This document shows positions 1-10,017 of a stretch of 19,013 nucleotides of DNA, one piece after another. The notes under the pieces were generated by a model. It was not told the origin of the DNA and did not search any database. It saw nothing but the letters and a program-made list of their open reading frames with translations. The DNA lies in the NCBI GenBank assembly GCA_038093515.1, contig JBBPSI010000361.1, positions 1 to 19,013 on the forward strand, given 5' to 3'. A program made the translations under genes and the position numbers. Position 1 is the first letter of the stretch. Each line of letters opens with the position of its first letter. This stretch comes from Butyriboletus loyo (taxonomy: Eukaryota > Basidiomycota > Agaricomycetes > Boletales > Boletaceae).

Positions 1-508
1 CCCCCCTTCTTGGTACATTCGTGCTAACCAGCCATACGCATCCTTGACAATTTCCTCCATATTCCTGCCATTCAGTGTCTCATTACGTCGAAAGGCAGAT
101 AATTCTAACGAGTACGAACCATGCAACTGCCATGTCAAATTTGTCAGAGACTGCTCTCTCCATACGATCGATAATGTGTAACGACTTCGGACGAGTGCCA
201 ATTCCGCTGGAATAATATGCATGTTGTTCTGGATAGGTCGTTTCCAGATTGATCTTGGCGAACAGCTTCACCACATTGGTATTCTGACCATAGTCGTGAG
301 CTGAAAGAACGACACTGCGGACATACAGAACAATTACATTTTTACCGAACTGGTTGGAAGTGCCATCGATGCATACGACGAGGTTCCTCGCGTTCTCCTT
401 CTGTCGGGTATTGCACTGAGTACACTTAGAGGATGAAGACCGGATATATGACTGGATTGTCGGCTGATGTCCTTGCTCAATGTGGGGCGAGGTGCTAGGA
501 CTCTCCAT
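1..508 (-). CDS. DUF2235-domain protein, 5' part (partial at window edge)
   Basis: Three exons are visible: 508-338, 283-120 and 64 to the window edge, separated by introns of 54 nt (337-284) and 55 nt (119-65), both GT-AG and phase-consistent. The ATG at 508 is the first in-frame ATG; the open frame extends upstream without one. After a low-complexity N-terminus of about 50 residues comes RNLVVCIDGTSNQFG and, once the first intron is removed, a KNNTNVVKLFAKI stretch and YYSSGIGT. This is the hallmark start of DUF2235, an alpha/beta-hydrolase-like family related to type VI lipase effectors and expanded in Agaricomycetes. The second intron splits the Trp codon of AVAW, and the next exon reads NMEEIVKDAYGWLARMYQEG, as the family does. 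The nucleophile Ser motif would lie beyond the window. The cellular role of the fungal proteins is not established. No break is seen in the visible part. Confidence 0.85.
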
Positions 509-2597
509 GACCGTGAGGGATGTTGAGACACGTATGGAGCGCAAGGACCCGGAATGGACAAAATCGTTTGACTTGGATACAGCAGATATATGAACTCAAA
601 TAGCGCTAGAGCACGAGGAATCGGGATTCTGACAGCGAGCGACACGCCTTGTGGGTGGGATTCACAACAACGATGCTCCCTGTGTGGATGGAATGTGGCC
701 CAGCAGACGGACGTTCAGGGTTTGTGATATGCAATTCGTAGTTCCGTCATCCACGAGGTCTGCAACACACTCCTGTCAGCTCTTCACAGATCATAGGGTG
801 AAAGCGTCCATGACAAGTTCGGTAATCGAACTCACCGACCAACGAGTGTAGATAATCTGTAACTCTGCTTCAATGAAGGGTGCCTTGCTAATTGTTGACT
901 GGGTTGCTTGAAAGTGTCGACCTGTCACCCCATGACTCGCGCAACGTTGAAAAACGTTGAAGAAATGATTTTGCTGCCGCATGGTCACCTTGCGCAAAAA
1001 ACTGAATGGAGGCTCTTAATTAATATATAGTAACTGTCAACCAATCGAAAGGGAGTAAAATGATAGTAGCCTAAGTGATATTATTTGACCGTACTTTGGT
1101 TGAAGTCTGAACTAACGATCCTGGAGAAGGTCGGCGTGTTGATCAAAAATGGGCGTTGTCACTGAATTCGGGCCTTCACTGACACTTCCTTGAAACGTAG
1201 GCCAAGCCGAACCCGTTGCTGTGTCATAAGTTCAAGTCATCTTCAACTTTGTGTCGAACAGAAAGTGAGGACCGCCAAGTTTGAAACCGTGAGGCCTCCG
1301 CGGGGCGGGTTTTCTGCACGTAATTTGAACCCGCGCAACTCTGACCGTCACCACACTGGGACCTCCGAGCGTCATCCGCACCCAGTCCCGTAGCTACCAC
1401 TGGGGTTCCAAGTGGTCGTCTTTGGGCCCACTGCGTACCCAATTATTTATATTATCGCCAGTGGTGACCGGCAGTGGGAAGACACTGTTTGTTGATACCC
1501 ATTCTCCTCTTTCCTGGCTTGATCTCGATCATGATCTCTCCGCTATACCATGCACCTCCAAACGACCCAGACAAGGTGGTACTTAAGATATGAATGGTAC
1601 TCGACATGGCAGGTCCGAATCCACATGCTGAATGCTGCATGCAACATCGACTCTGCCGCATCTGGCACAATCCCCAACTCGCCCTCACCGCGAGGCTTGA
1701 GTCACCGCTGTTGGCTCCATGAGATGGGTCCGAGTTTGGCTCTCTAAAGCGTGAATACTGCTTCTACAGCCTGGAAAACTGCAGCCCGATCACTCGAGTT
1801 CCCAGCTTCTCGTAAACTCACTGAATTCGGCACCGCTACTACTGTGATAACCGGCCATGGCATCAGTCAATTGGTACCATGCGCATTGTGGAACGCACAA
1901 GTAATCCAGCCACCTCGAGGCCAATGCCAAAAATCACTGTTGTCATAACTAGGTGAGTTTGATCTCGTCCGAATCACTCGCTGGACCCGGCAACCGCCGA
2001 GACCGACTAATTCCTTTCGCACAAATCGCTCACGACCATCTTAGGAGTTCGCGGAAGATACTAAAGACTTGGTGATTTGAAAGGAAGGAAACAGTCACAT
2101 CAGTTCCAACTCCAAGGGGTGTTTGACTGAAAGTACTACGACAGAAAGACTTTTACTCTGAGCCGGTGTGCAGCCATTTGCCGGGGCTTTTCATGCTAAA
2201 TATCTCAGGATTGAGCTGTGTTCGAAGAAGACGCAGCCCTGAAACTCGCCTGGCGGTACCGTTCGTGATGGTAGCACAACTTCGTGCATGGCCCCGGGGC
2301 TCCGAGCGATCGGTATGGTGTAGCAGCATCCTGGAGATCCGCTACAGTTCAAGGGACCCTAGATCCCAAGGGTACGCAATACTGGACCTAATGAATAAAG
2401 TTTGTAGTTAAACGGTGTCTTGCAGTCGGTGATCCTCCTCCAAAATCGCGTTTGATTGCAGCGAGGCGCCAGCGCTACAAAGCTGACAAGTATATGTCCC
2501 GATTCAATCCCCATTAGCCATCACGGGTTATTTCATCTTTCACACCGAGTTTGCGAGGCTGATTTCCTAGGGATATGCACTACGAACCGGTCCGGCT
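509..2597. other. Region without a recognised gene
   Basis: Only short open frames are present on both strands. None has a recognisable motif, a consistent exon chain or similarity to anything else in the window. A divergent promoter for the DUF2235 gene should lie just above 508, but no clear TATA or other element is convincing. Sequence composition is mixed, with no tandem repeats seen. Confidence 0.5.
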
Positions 2598-2845
2598 TTG
2601 ACGAGGTGATGGCAAGGGAACGAAATTCAGACGCATGCTGTGTTTATGTTTATATACCTTCTTCGCTTGCTTGGATCATACAAAATAAGTAATGCTTCAA
2701 CATCAAGCATGTCGGCAAGGTCCTCACGCTTTCCTGCAAGCTCACAGAGCCTGGACTTCAAAGCGACGCACGCAATTCTTGCTCTAGACCCCCAATATTG
2801 ATATCATTAGCACAAGATCGCAAAAGTATAATAGACTCACCCTCC
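2598..2845. repeat. Diverged repeat, copy 1 (matches 9150-9350)
   Basis: This stretch aligns in the same orientation with about 9150-9350, with several small indels. Shared landmarks are GAAATTCAGAC, CTTGGATCATACAA, GCAAGGTCCTCA, CCTGCAAGCTCACAGA and TGATATCATTAGCACAAGAT. Similarity is clearly above background but old, many single changes being spread along it. It ends at AAAAGTA; in the other copy that TA is where the Tc1 element begins, so this copy is a paralogous uninserted version of that site. It covers the last visible exon of the decayed minus-strand gene. Confidence 0.8.
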
Positions 2846-3580
2846 TGAATGCGGAACAGGGTTACCACGACTCGAAGACATGCAGTCAAATGATGGACGT
2901 CCGGAGGCAGAATGGATTAGCTTGGTCTACAACAAACATGATGGCATTGCCCGTGACATCCATCATCCGCGCAAGCCTTTATCGCCGAGGGCCCAGGTGG
3001 CCGATGAGAGTGGCCTGTAACTCCTCTGTGGAAGTATCAACACGTGTACACAATGAGGCTAAGCACGAGCGCACCGCAATTTACAAGGCAATCTAGGCCA
3101 TCCATCGTTTGCGCAAGGTTCCCCTCCAGGTTTACTGATAATTTGGTCCATAAGCTCTATGAGCATCTGGTGTCAAAATCTGCTGGCAGAGGACTTGGTA
3201 TATCCTGTCAAGGGTCGCAGTACAGCAAGTACTCTTAGACAGTTTCGATGCTTGTGCGCGGATAGGACACCTCTAAAAGATGCCTTTGCATCATCGAACA
3301 CCTCTTGGCGCAATCGGATCTGGGTGTTAACACCCGATGTGTTGGATTCCTCGTCAAACGCTACCAAAAACCCTTGTTTGGAGATCTACCATAGACACCA
3401 GAGAGTAAACTCACCAGCGTCATAATAAGCCACGATCGTAACGAGCCTCACGAGACCACCGTGATTTTCTATGAGGGTCTCCAAGGATTCTCGCCACCCT
3501 GGGACCTGCCGAACACATTCCCTTCTTCTTCTGCAGACAAAGATATCAAGTAGAAAGAACGATCGGAGAAGAAAGCTCAC
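2660..3580 (-). pseudogene. Decayed multi-exon gene of unknown function
   Basis: On the minus strand a chain of exon-like stretches is joined by plausible short introns. Exon-like piece 3530-3415 (contains RECVRQVPGWRESLETLIEN) follows a 50-nt GT-AG intron (3580-3531) and is joined in phase, by a 54-nt intron, to a piece from 3360 containing FDEESNTSGVNTQIRLRQ. A further 66-nt intron leads in phase to LIELMDQIISKPGGEPCAND. After that the frame meets stops: the next plausible splice creates a stop, and GHLGPRR is followed by TAA before MMDVTGNAIMFVVDQANPF. The last piece (about 2795-2690) reads CVALKSRLCELAGKREDLADM, related to the minus strand of 9150-9310. I do not recognise the family. The exon model is inference; the open stretches and splice-like sites are what is seen. 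Confidence 0.4.
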
Positions 3581-3657
3581 CATGAACAACAACCTACCAA
3601 GATATATTGGTGCAACGCCTTGCGAGGGAGACAACCAACCACTGCTTTAAGACCGTT

Positions 3658-4500
3658 GATAGGTCCCAGCCAAATGAAGTGCCATGTTACCTTTCAACTT
3701 CCTGGATAGAGTTTCCCGAAACTTCGCATGCCGTGACAATTAAATGCATCTTCTCGTAGTAAATGCAAGCGAGGTCATTTTCTATCGGCATTCCCCGTGT
3801 TCCCTGTCATGGCTTTCGGTGCACAGCAACATGACATAAGAATACATATATGAGTATTCAGGGGGAATTTCAGTTCAACCTGGGTGCCATCAAGTATTAA
3901 GTCCTGATAATCAGAAAAGCTTACATGCTCTCGAGATAAGTAACTCGATGATAGCCTGATCACCTTGAACTTGACGACTGCTCCAGGCGTCCTTCTTTAC
4001 GATTACATAATCCTAATTGATTACACTGATGCGATCCGATGATTAATGCAGATCATAAGCAACTACGATTCACGAGACAACAGGTCTGATTCTCTTTATC
4101 GACCTGGTAGGTAAGCTTGTGGCTTATACACCTATGAGAGGTTACCTGTTACATCGCTGGATGGTGCACTGCCGAGTCACTGGCAGGAATCGGACACTAG
4201 TCCGAGACATCAAACAAAAAGTCCCGAACCGGCACAGTAAAGTCACAGTAAATTGACATTTGCTGACCAGCATTGCTATCCTCTCGTCGATTGATCTGAT
4301 CTACGTCAAGTAATGTTTATTCTCACCGCCCTTCAAGTATCAGGTCATGGTAAGGGAACTTTGCCTTAGCAGTGGTGTGACTCGTTTGCGGTCGTTCAAC
4401 CCCCCCTGTCAGCGACAAGGGACTGTCGTAGCGAGTGCGGGGAAAGCTTCATAAGTATTATTGATATCACAAAGGTGCAATATCTCGTAAACGCCTTTTG
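3658..4500. repeat. Diverged intergenic duplication, copy 1 (matches 8306-8790 in blocks)
   Basis: Blocks matching 8306-8790 occur in the same order and orientation: 3660-3710 (AGxTCCCAGCCA, GTTACCTTTC, CCTGGATAGA, GAAACTTCG) with 8306-8370; 4053-4075 (ATAAGCAACTACGATTCACGAG against ATAAGTAACTATGATTCATGAG) with 8406-8428; and 4371-4495 (CGTTTGC, TTCAACC, CCCTGTCAGCG, GTGCGGGG) with 8673-8790. Copy 2 is shorter, about 485 against 840 nt, so large indels separate the blocks. No terminal repeats or coding potential were seen. This may be an old transposon remnant or a segmental duplication. Confidence 0.6.
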
Positions 4501-6790
4501 TTCAACGATGTGGATGCATGGTATGAAGAAAGGTCAGCCCGGACTCTCTCCATACAAAATATCGCAGAGAAACCAGATTCACCTCCCTTGTATTTCTAGA
4601 ATGAAGTTCAAACAATCTTTTTGAATCAATCGACTCTGTACGGTGTGTGACAGGTTGCCCACCACATGGCCCTTGTTCGAATTCACACCCTCAGATCATC
4701 GTGTTGAGCTGTGGGATAGTACCTTTGCCTATGAACTAATCGCTGATGTTACCACCACAAAAGTATTAAGCGATATCGGAAGTCGGGGAATGGGCGGAAG
4801 TATCAGCTGAGGGGGATCTGGCCAGGGCGGTCCGTGAGAAGTCACCAGCACGAGGGAAATGCTCGTTCGGCGTCCTCTGGAGTACCGCGTACGACATAGC
4901 TAACACCGCTCGGTTTCATCGTAGAGCCACAGCCTGATCAGATGGGATCGTTCAATCAGGCACCTGTCAGTGCGAAAACAGGTGTTTCATTCAAGGGAAG
5001 GGGAGATGGGGAAGGCGGATGAAACTCATTCCGCTATAACCAGGAGGGAAAGGTTAATCGCCTCAGTCAGGGCAGAGAGTGTCGGCGTAGGGTACGATCG
5101 AACTTCGAAGTGATCCCATCATTAACGTCATTGATGCGATTCTACCCACGAACCCATTCGTCGAGTTCGGTCGGCCGTTTAGAAGCGCTCTTTCGGCAAA
5201 TTTAGCCAGGTGTTTCAGCTTCCTCTTGGAACCCATTTGCGACGGTTGCTAGACATCTCTCGATGATGATGTCTCAGTGCCAGTTCCCTTCGAAACGCGG
5301 ACATCGGCTGCGTCTTGTTCCTGGGACATCATCTTTCTCTGTTTCGCTTGCATCCCCAGAGACAGCAAAAATAATACATCAACCTAAACCCAGGTTCAGC
5401 AGATGACGTGATATATGTCTGTGATGACTACTGCAAAGCCATACCAGGAAGACCGTACCAACATTTCGTATGTCACCCGGTACTCCAACAACCTTATCCA
5501 CGACGCCCACATAAACAGCGCTCGGGTGTCGCGCCATCTGTGAGACACTATGCGCCATGTTGCAAGAAGGAGCCAATCATGGGTATCGAGCGAGGCGCTG
5601 CTGCGGAAGAGAAACAGAAAGGGAAGCTGTTCGGATATCCGCGAAGGTAGTGTAGGACAAGGGTGTATAGCCAAAGAGAATTGAATGGCTAGGTGGGACG
5701 ACGACGTTCAAGGGCATTGTCACGAAATCCGTGGTTGGGGTTGCAAAACAAGAGTCGACGTGATCTGTGATCTGCTTTAATCATCCTGGAGTTCCATGGC
5801 TTGCGTAGTTCGTTTTGTCGTTAGCGCCCGTTCCAATGTTCAAGTGGAATCGCAGTGGTTCATCGCTCACGGTCGTCCGGCTTCTCGGTGTGTCGTCGCA
5901 GTCGCAGCATTTTGGTGTCTCTGGACGAGCATTCGTGGGTGTACATGCTAAGTATATTGCTTTCGAGATTGTCCAGCGACGACTGGAAGCCATGCATTGA
6001 CTTGGACACTTTCAACCACAATGAATCACTGGGTTACCTACAATCCTTCGGAGATAGGAGGTCCGGTGAATTTCGCCTCGCGGCAGTTGGCTACCCTTCG
6101 TCCGGGCTTAGGGAGAAGTTTTATATAGTTCCGTGCGCCAAGGAAGGCGTTGATACAACAATAAGGTACCAGATGAGTTCGTATAATGTATAAACAACTG
6201 AAGAACGCACTGCAGCATCTCAACTCCATTCACTTACTCCCCTTTCACTCTGGTTTCCTTTTTTCTTCTTCTTCTTCTTCTTCTTCTTCTTCTTCTCTTT
6301 TCGAACCTCGCCACGATGCTGACGTTCACTCGGATGATGTAACCTACTTTCTGACCGTGACCAGGCGTTGGTTGTTGACTAACTGACACATGAATACGCG
6401 GTACTAGTCAAGGTTTCGTTCCATCGTGGGCGGCGCAGCTTTAACATCCGCCTCGGAGGTGGTCCGTACGCACAGGTTCTGTGGGGCTCGCCGTACGTTT
6501 CTGATACTGAGTCGGGCACACCAATACACGTACGCCCCGCAGACCGACATATACATAAATTGATATGCTCCGTCTTGACCTCCGATGCACAGGAAACGCA
6601 GCACGACACGACTACTAGGGCCGCGTCTGATCATCTTCAAAATCAAAATCTTCTGGGTTGCTTTTGCATTCTTCTCACAAGTACCCTTGACAGCAACGAC
6701 TCGGACTTGGACTCGGACACACAGTAAATAATAAAATTAAAATTAGATTGTGTACCGACTTGTCGGAAATATCGATACAATAACATTCTT
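4501..6790. other. Region without a recognised gene
   Basis: Both strands hold only short, motif-free open frames. The one distinctive element is the TTC microsatellite at 6263-6295. Downstream sequence of the SDR gene lies at its right end; no clear terminator or polyadenylation motif was confirmed. Confidence 0.5.
6263..6295. repeat. (TTC)11 microsatellite
   Basis: Eleven perfect TTC units lie in a longer pyrimidine tract (about 6256-6302). This is a simple repeat in non-coding sequence with no associated gene. Confidence 0.95.
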
Positions 6791-7938
6791 TCAAGACTTC
6801 TCGACCATCATAGATTGGAGCTGCTTGAGGAAGACAGGACTAGCATCGTCCGCAACTGAAGAAAGCGTCAGCTCATTCCACTGCTCTATCTCTTTCTTGA
6901 TATCGGTGAGCTTGTTCAGAATGAGGTACTGCGAGTCGGCACCCAAAGGCAATCTGAGAGGAGGGTTTGCTTCCCGGGAGATGGTTATGAGCGCACGGCT
7001 GACTGTAAACGAAGTGAACGTCAGTCAACAGAGAGTGGCATTCAAACAGAGTAGACATGCGTTTGGTAGCGTCTCCTATGATATGAGAAGACTTGAACAA
7101 GTCACGCATTACGTTGGCAGGGCTATCGGGTGCGTCATAGCCAGGAGGCAAGAGGTGATCGACCATGTTGCCCTTGGCCCACTCCGTTCTCACCCCTCCA
7201 GGCTGGACGGTAATAACTTTGATATTCCATTCGGGGAGGAGCTCTTTGTGGAGACCCTCGCCGAACCCCTCGAGCGCTGTGAAGCACAATCAGAACGACC
7301 GGATATCTCTGGTCAGCCATGAGACCGAAAAGACATACCGAACTTGCTTGCAGAGTAGAAAGCAAGGGTGGGGTTTGCAACGAAGCCACCGACGGAGGAG
7401 ACGTTGATGATGCGACCGGCGGGCGTCTTGTGTTCACGGAAGTACTTTACAGCCTGGGAATATGAATATGATCAGAGACGCTGATCCCCTGATGGACCGG
7501 TCAAGCACTCACCTCGCGGCTGATGCGAACGGCCCCCCAAAAGTTGACTTCAAATTGGTAGCGCGCATCTTCGTCGCTGGAACTCTCGACGACACTGTTT
7601 AAACCATATCCGGCGTTGTTGACGACAACGTCAACGCGGCCAAAGTGCTTGTGGACCTTTTCGAAGAGCGCCTCAGCGCTGTGAGCGGGGTTTCCGACGT
7701 CATATTCGACGATGAGGAGTTTGTCAGAGGGGTAAACTGCGGCGAGCTCAGAGACACTGGAAGCCTTGCGCGTGATAGCGGCAACACGTTCTCCAGCTGC
7801 AATCACCTCCTTGACTGAGGCCTGGCCGATACCTGCGGAAGTACCTGTGACTATTTGCGGATGTAGATCAGGGACTGGGAGAGCATGATCCAGTATTGAA
7901 CGTCTAAACTCACTGAGCCAAACGCGAGAATCCGACAT
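6791..7938 (-). CDS. Short-chain dehydrogenase/reductase (classical SDR), 301 aa, five exons
   Basis: Exons are 7938-7914, 7850-7513, 7453-7339, 7276-7061 and 7002-6791. They sum to 906 nt, or 301 codons plus TGA, with every phase consistent. Introns are 63, 59, 62 and 58 nt; the first three are GT-AG. The protein starts at an ATG and shows, in order, the Rossmann dinucleotide motif TGTSAGIGQ (residues 10-18), the NNAG motif (86-89), and the SDR catalytic tetrad Asn111, Ser141 (NVSS), Tyr154 and Lys158 (YSASK). PGGVRTEW follows the active site as in this family. It should be a soluble NAD(P)(H)-dependent oxidoreductase; the substrate cannot be told from sequence. Neighbours give no pathway hint, as repeats flank it on both sides. 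The fourth intron begins with GCATGT instead of GT. No stop or frameshift was found. Confidence 0.94.
7003..7060 (-). other. Apparent GC-AG intron in the SDR gene
   Basis: The downstream exon must enter with two bases of a codon to give SRALITISREANPP, so the upstream exon must end with one. The only junction fitting this ends at AAAC followed by GCATGT. The intron has a CTGAC branch-like site and ends TTTACAG. The nearby GT dinucleotides are in the wrong phase. Confidence 0.75.
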
Positions 7939-8305
7939 TGTGGACGAATAGTGTGAAGAAAGATATGTTATGAGAGTCGATGATAGGCTCGTTCTCGACG
8001 TGCGAAATGGCCATTTTATTCAGTTGCTGGTGTGTGACGCAGCCATCTATAGGCCGTACGTTCATGTCACCTAGAAAGGTGTCCCGGAGGGTGACGCGTA
8101 AGCCTCCCCGAATTTTACTAACGCTGAGCCGGCCGATTTCGTCGCACCTGAAACAGGTTTGCATTTACGAGGACCGTGCGCAATTGGGAACAACTCTCAG
8201 GTTTCAGCACCTTCGGCCGCGCTCGTAAGCTATACGCAGTAAGTACGGCCCACTGTGTCAGATACGCATTCGTCAGCCGGTTCTGATGCCATAAGACCAT
8301 TAAGG
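7939..8305. other. SDR upstream region, no gene seen
   Basis: This is the 5' flank of the SDR gene. Open frames here are short and motif-free. A promoter must lie here, but no TATA box or other core element can be pointed to with confidence. Confidence 0.4.
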
Positions 8306-8790
8306 TAGATCCCAGCCAGAAAAAGTGTTACCTTTCGACCCCTGGATAGACTTTCATGGCGAAACTTCGTGCCGAGTCTATAATGTTGCACGAATACGAC
8401 TCGATTTATAAGTAACTATGATTCATGAGTCGACGTATTATTTTCTTTTTGCAATCGATAATTCGATAATCTTCATATCCGGAACCTCCGGTGCTATTGT
8501 CTTGTCGGTTGACCTGCCATCCATTACGAAACTTTATCTCCTGCAACAGCTGACCGATTGACATCGGACACTTGGGACAACGTGTAGCCAGCAAACCCGA
8601 GTTACAGCCAATGAAGTGATGTTACCTGTTCTGGCCACCCTTTCATATCATGGTGGGGGGAAGCTCTTGTGTAACAGTGATGTGTCCCGTTTGCAGTCTT
8701 TCAACCACCCTGTCAGCGGAGAACCGTAGTGCGGGGGAAGTAGTGATGAGTCATAAAGATCTAAAATATCATGTAAGCACCAGAAGCGTC
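8306..8790. repeat. Diverged intergenic duplication, copy 2 (matches 3658-4500 in blocks)
   Basis: This is the shorter partner of 3658-4500, with three blocks collinear and in the same orientation. The block near CAGCCA/GTTACCT also recurs a second time here (8313-8333 and about 8606-8627), hinting at an internal repeat. No coding capacity was recognised. Confidence 0.6.
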
Positions 8791-9149
8791 ACGCGTGACG
8801 TTTGCCATTGCACCACCATTTTATCGACAGCAACGACACCAACGTGACCCCTAACCTTTATTGAGTGACATGGGCAAATTTAACATTGGACCCTGTCATG
8901 GAGTAGTGTATCTAGGTGATCCCAGTGTTGGATGTGTGGCAGCACTGTGTCATTAATTGACATGAGCATCCAATACAAGCACCTAGCTTACAGCAGCTTT
9001 TTCGATGTTACTCACCAAGACCAAACAGATCATATAGTCAGTAAGCTCATTACTATTAGAGGTGGGTTTGGATTCAAGTGAACCAAGATACTGGCTATAT
9101 TGACTTGGAAGTTTGGATTGTGAAGACTGACACTAAGTTGCTCTGTGCC
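8791..9149. other. AT-rich spacer, no gene confirmed
   Basis: On the minus strand an open stretch around 9110-9020 reads QYSQYLGSLESKPTSNSNELTDY and ends at a GTGAGT donor-like site. It could be another exon of the decayed gene whose fragment lies at 9150-9310. Copy 1 of that gene has no equivalent here. Nothing else was recognised. Confidence 0.3.
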
Positions 9150-9348
9150 TTTGATGAGGTAACAGGAATGAAATTCAGACACATGCTGAGCTTACCTTCT
9201 TCACTTGGATCATACAACTCAACAGCAAGCATGTCAGCAAGGTCCTCATGCTCTCCTGCAAGCTCACAGAACCTGAGCTTCAAAGTGGCACATGCACTTC
9301 TCACTCTAGACTTCCAGTATTGATATCATTAGCACAAGATCACAAAAG
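9150..9348 (-). pseudogene. Fragment of the same unknown gene, copy 2, truncated by a transposon
   Basis: Minus-strand translation gives YWKSRVRSACATLKLRFCEL followed by AGEHEDLADMLAVELYDPSEE, then a GTAAG donor-like site. Copy 1 at 2690-2795 reads the related CVALKSRLCELAGKREDLADM. The upstream end also keeps the intron-like CTAATGATATCAA branch region. The fragment stops at the TA where the Tc1 element starts, so the 5' part of this gene copy is missing. This copy has the more intact frame. Function unknown. Confidence 0.5.
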
Positions 9349-9350
9349 TA

Positions 9351-9413
9351 GACTGAGTGAAAAAATCCTTGCAATATTTCACTATTTTGCACTAGATGCC
9401 ATGTAGCACCTGA
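9351..9413 (+). repeat. Tc1 left inverted repeat, outer 63 bp
   Basis: Matches the reverse complement of 17233-17295 with four changes (outermost bases GACTGAG against CAGTGAG, then AAATCC/AAACCC and AATATT/AATGTT). It ends with CCTGA, the target duplicated by the solo LTR. Confidence 0.9.
9409..9413. repeat. Target-site duplication CCTGA, left of solo LTR
   Basis: CCTGA here is repeated at 15744-15748. The intact right Tc1 repeat has it once, confirming a 5-bp duplication typical of LTR-element integration. Confidence 0.9.
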
Positions 9414-9584
9414 TGTTGCGAAGGCAACGCGCAGTCGAATGCTAGCACGTAGTACCCTGCCACAGGCGGTCCAACGACAGTTGCTGCGCTACACAAAGCA
9501 CAGGCAAGATGTAATCAAGGAGCTTCAACTTAATCCTCAACTGTTGCCAGCAAATAGACAAGTGGTTAAAACTAGGGAATCCTA

Positions 9585-9589
9585 GTCTA
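9585..9589. repeat. Target-site duplication GTCTA (left)
   Basis: GTCTA immediately before the 5' LTR; the same five bases follow the 3' LTR at 15410-15414. Confidence 0.95.
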
Positions 9590-9798
9590 TGTTACGGTAG
9601 TGGTATACTTTTTCCATCCACTACCGCTTGGACTACTTCATTCGCCTAGCTTACTGCTAGTTCTCTTTGAACAGTACCAACCGTTCTAGCTTAGTCATCA
9701 CTTCCCGCGCACGGACGCACTTTCCCTCACACTCCGGAGTCTTCTGGAATGTTCCTTCCGTATTCGTACTTTCCTTCTCGCGTCTCGATTAGGAACAC

Positions 9799-9814
9799 GG
9801 TCTGTGCGCAGACC
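9799..9814. promoter_or_regulatory. Palindrome GGTCTG-TGCG-CAGACC upstream of TATA
   Basis: Six-base arms around TGCG, ending eight bases before the TATA box. Conserved in the diverged third LTR (17423-17848), and a TGCGCA palindrome occupies the same position in the solo LTR. This could be a transcription-factor site; function is inferred from position and conservation only. Confidence 0.6.
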
Positions 9815-9821
9815 CCAGTAG

Positions 9822-9827
9822 TATAAA
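9822..9827 (+). promoter_or_regulatory. TATA box of the 5' LTR
   Basis: TATAAA sits 32 bases before 9854, the base that would be the RNA 5' end if the self-priming model holds. It is followed by a short perfect hairpin AAAGGC-TCG-GCCTTT (9825-9839). The same TATAAAGGCTCG appears in the 3' LTR, in copy 2 and in the solo LTR. Confidence 0.75.
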
Positions 9828-9902
9828 GGCTCGGCCTTTCCACCATGTACTTTATCTAGTTCTACGCAGTTTCCTGCTAGCAATTAGTATCACTTCCAGA
9901 CT

Positions 9903-9920
9903 CTTAGTGTGCGCACTAAG
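9903..9920. repeat. Palindrome CTTAGTG-TGCG-CACTAAG in R/U5
   Basis: Perfect 7-base arms around TGCG, in the transcribed part of the LTR, so it could form an RNA hairpin. Also intact in the diverged copy-2 LTR. Confidence 0.7.
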
Positions 9921-10017
9921 ACATAGTCTGAGACCCAGCTCAGAAACGCTTGACGAGTCTCGAGGCCACTCCAGAGTGCCTCCTCGCTGTTCAATTGTTA
10001 GCGCCCAGCGTAACAAA

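Larger units (their letters stand above)
9590..10015 (+). repeat. 5' LTR, 426 bp
   Basis: Begins TGTTACGG and ends GCGTAACA. Differs from the 3' LTR at six positions, five of them in the first 120 bases. Holds the TATA box, the hairpins described separately and the predicted RNA start. Confidence 0.96.

Noticed and set aside
1452..1948. Possible coding on either strand (65-78 codon frames)
   Set aside because: Alternative non-ATG starts, no recognisable motif and no supporting splice sites.
4660..4700. tRNA-like T-loop sequence GTTCGAATTC
   Set aside because: No matching T-stem, acceptor stem or anticodon arm around it.
5379..6229. Cluster of open frames of 60-110 codons on both strands
   Set aside because: No domain motifs and no consistent exon chain; mutually overlapping frames of this size are expected by chance.
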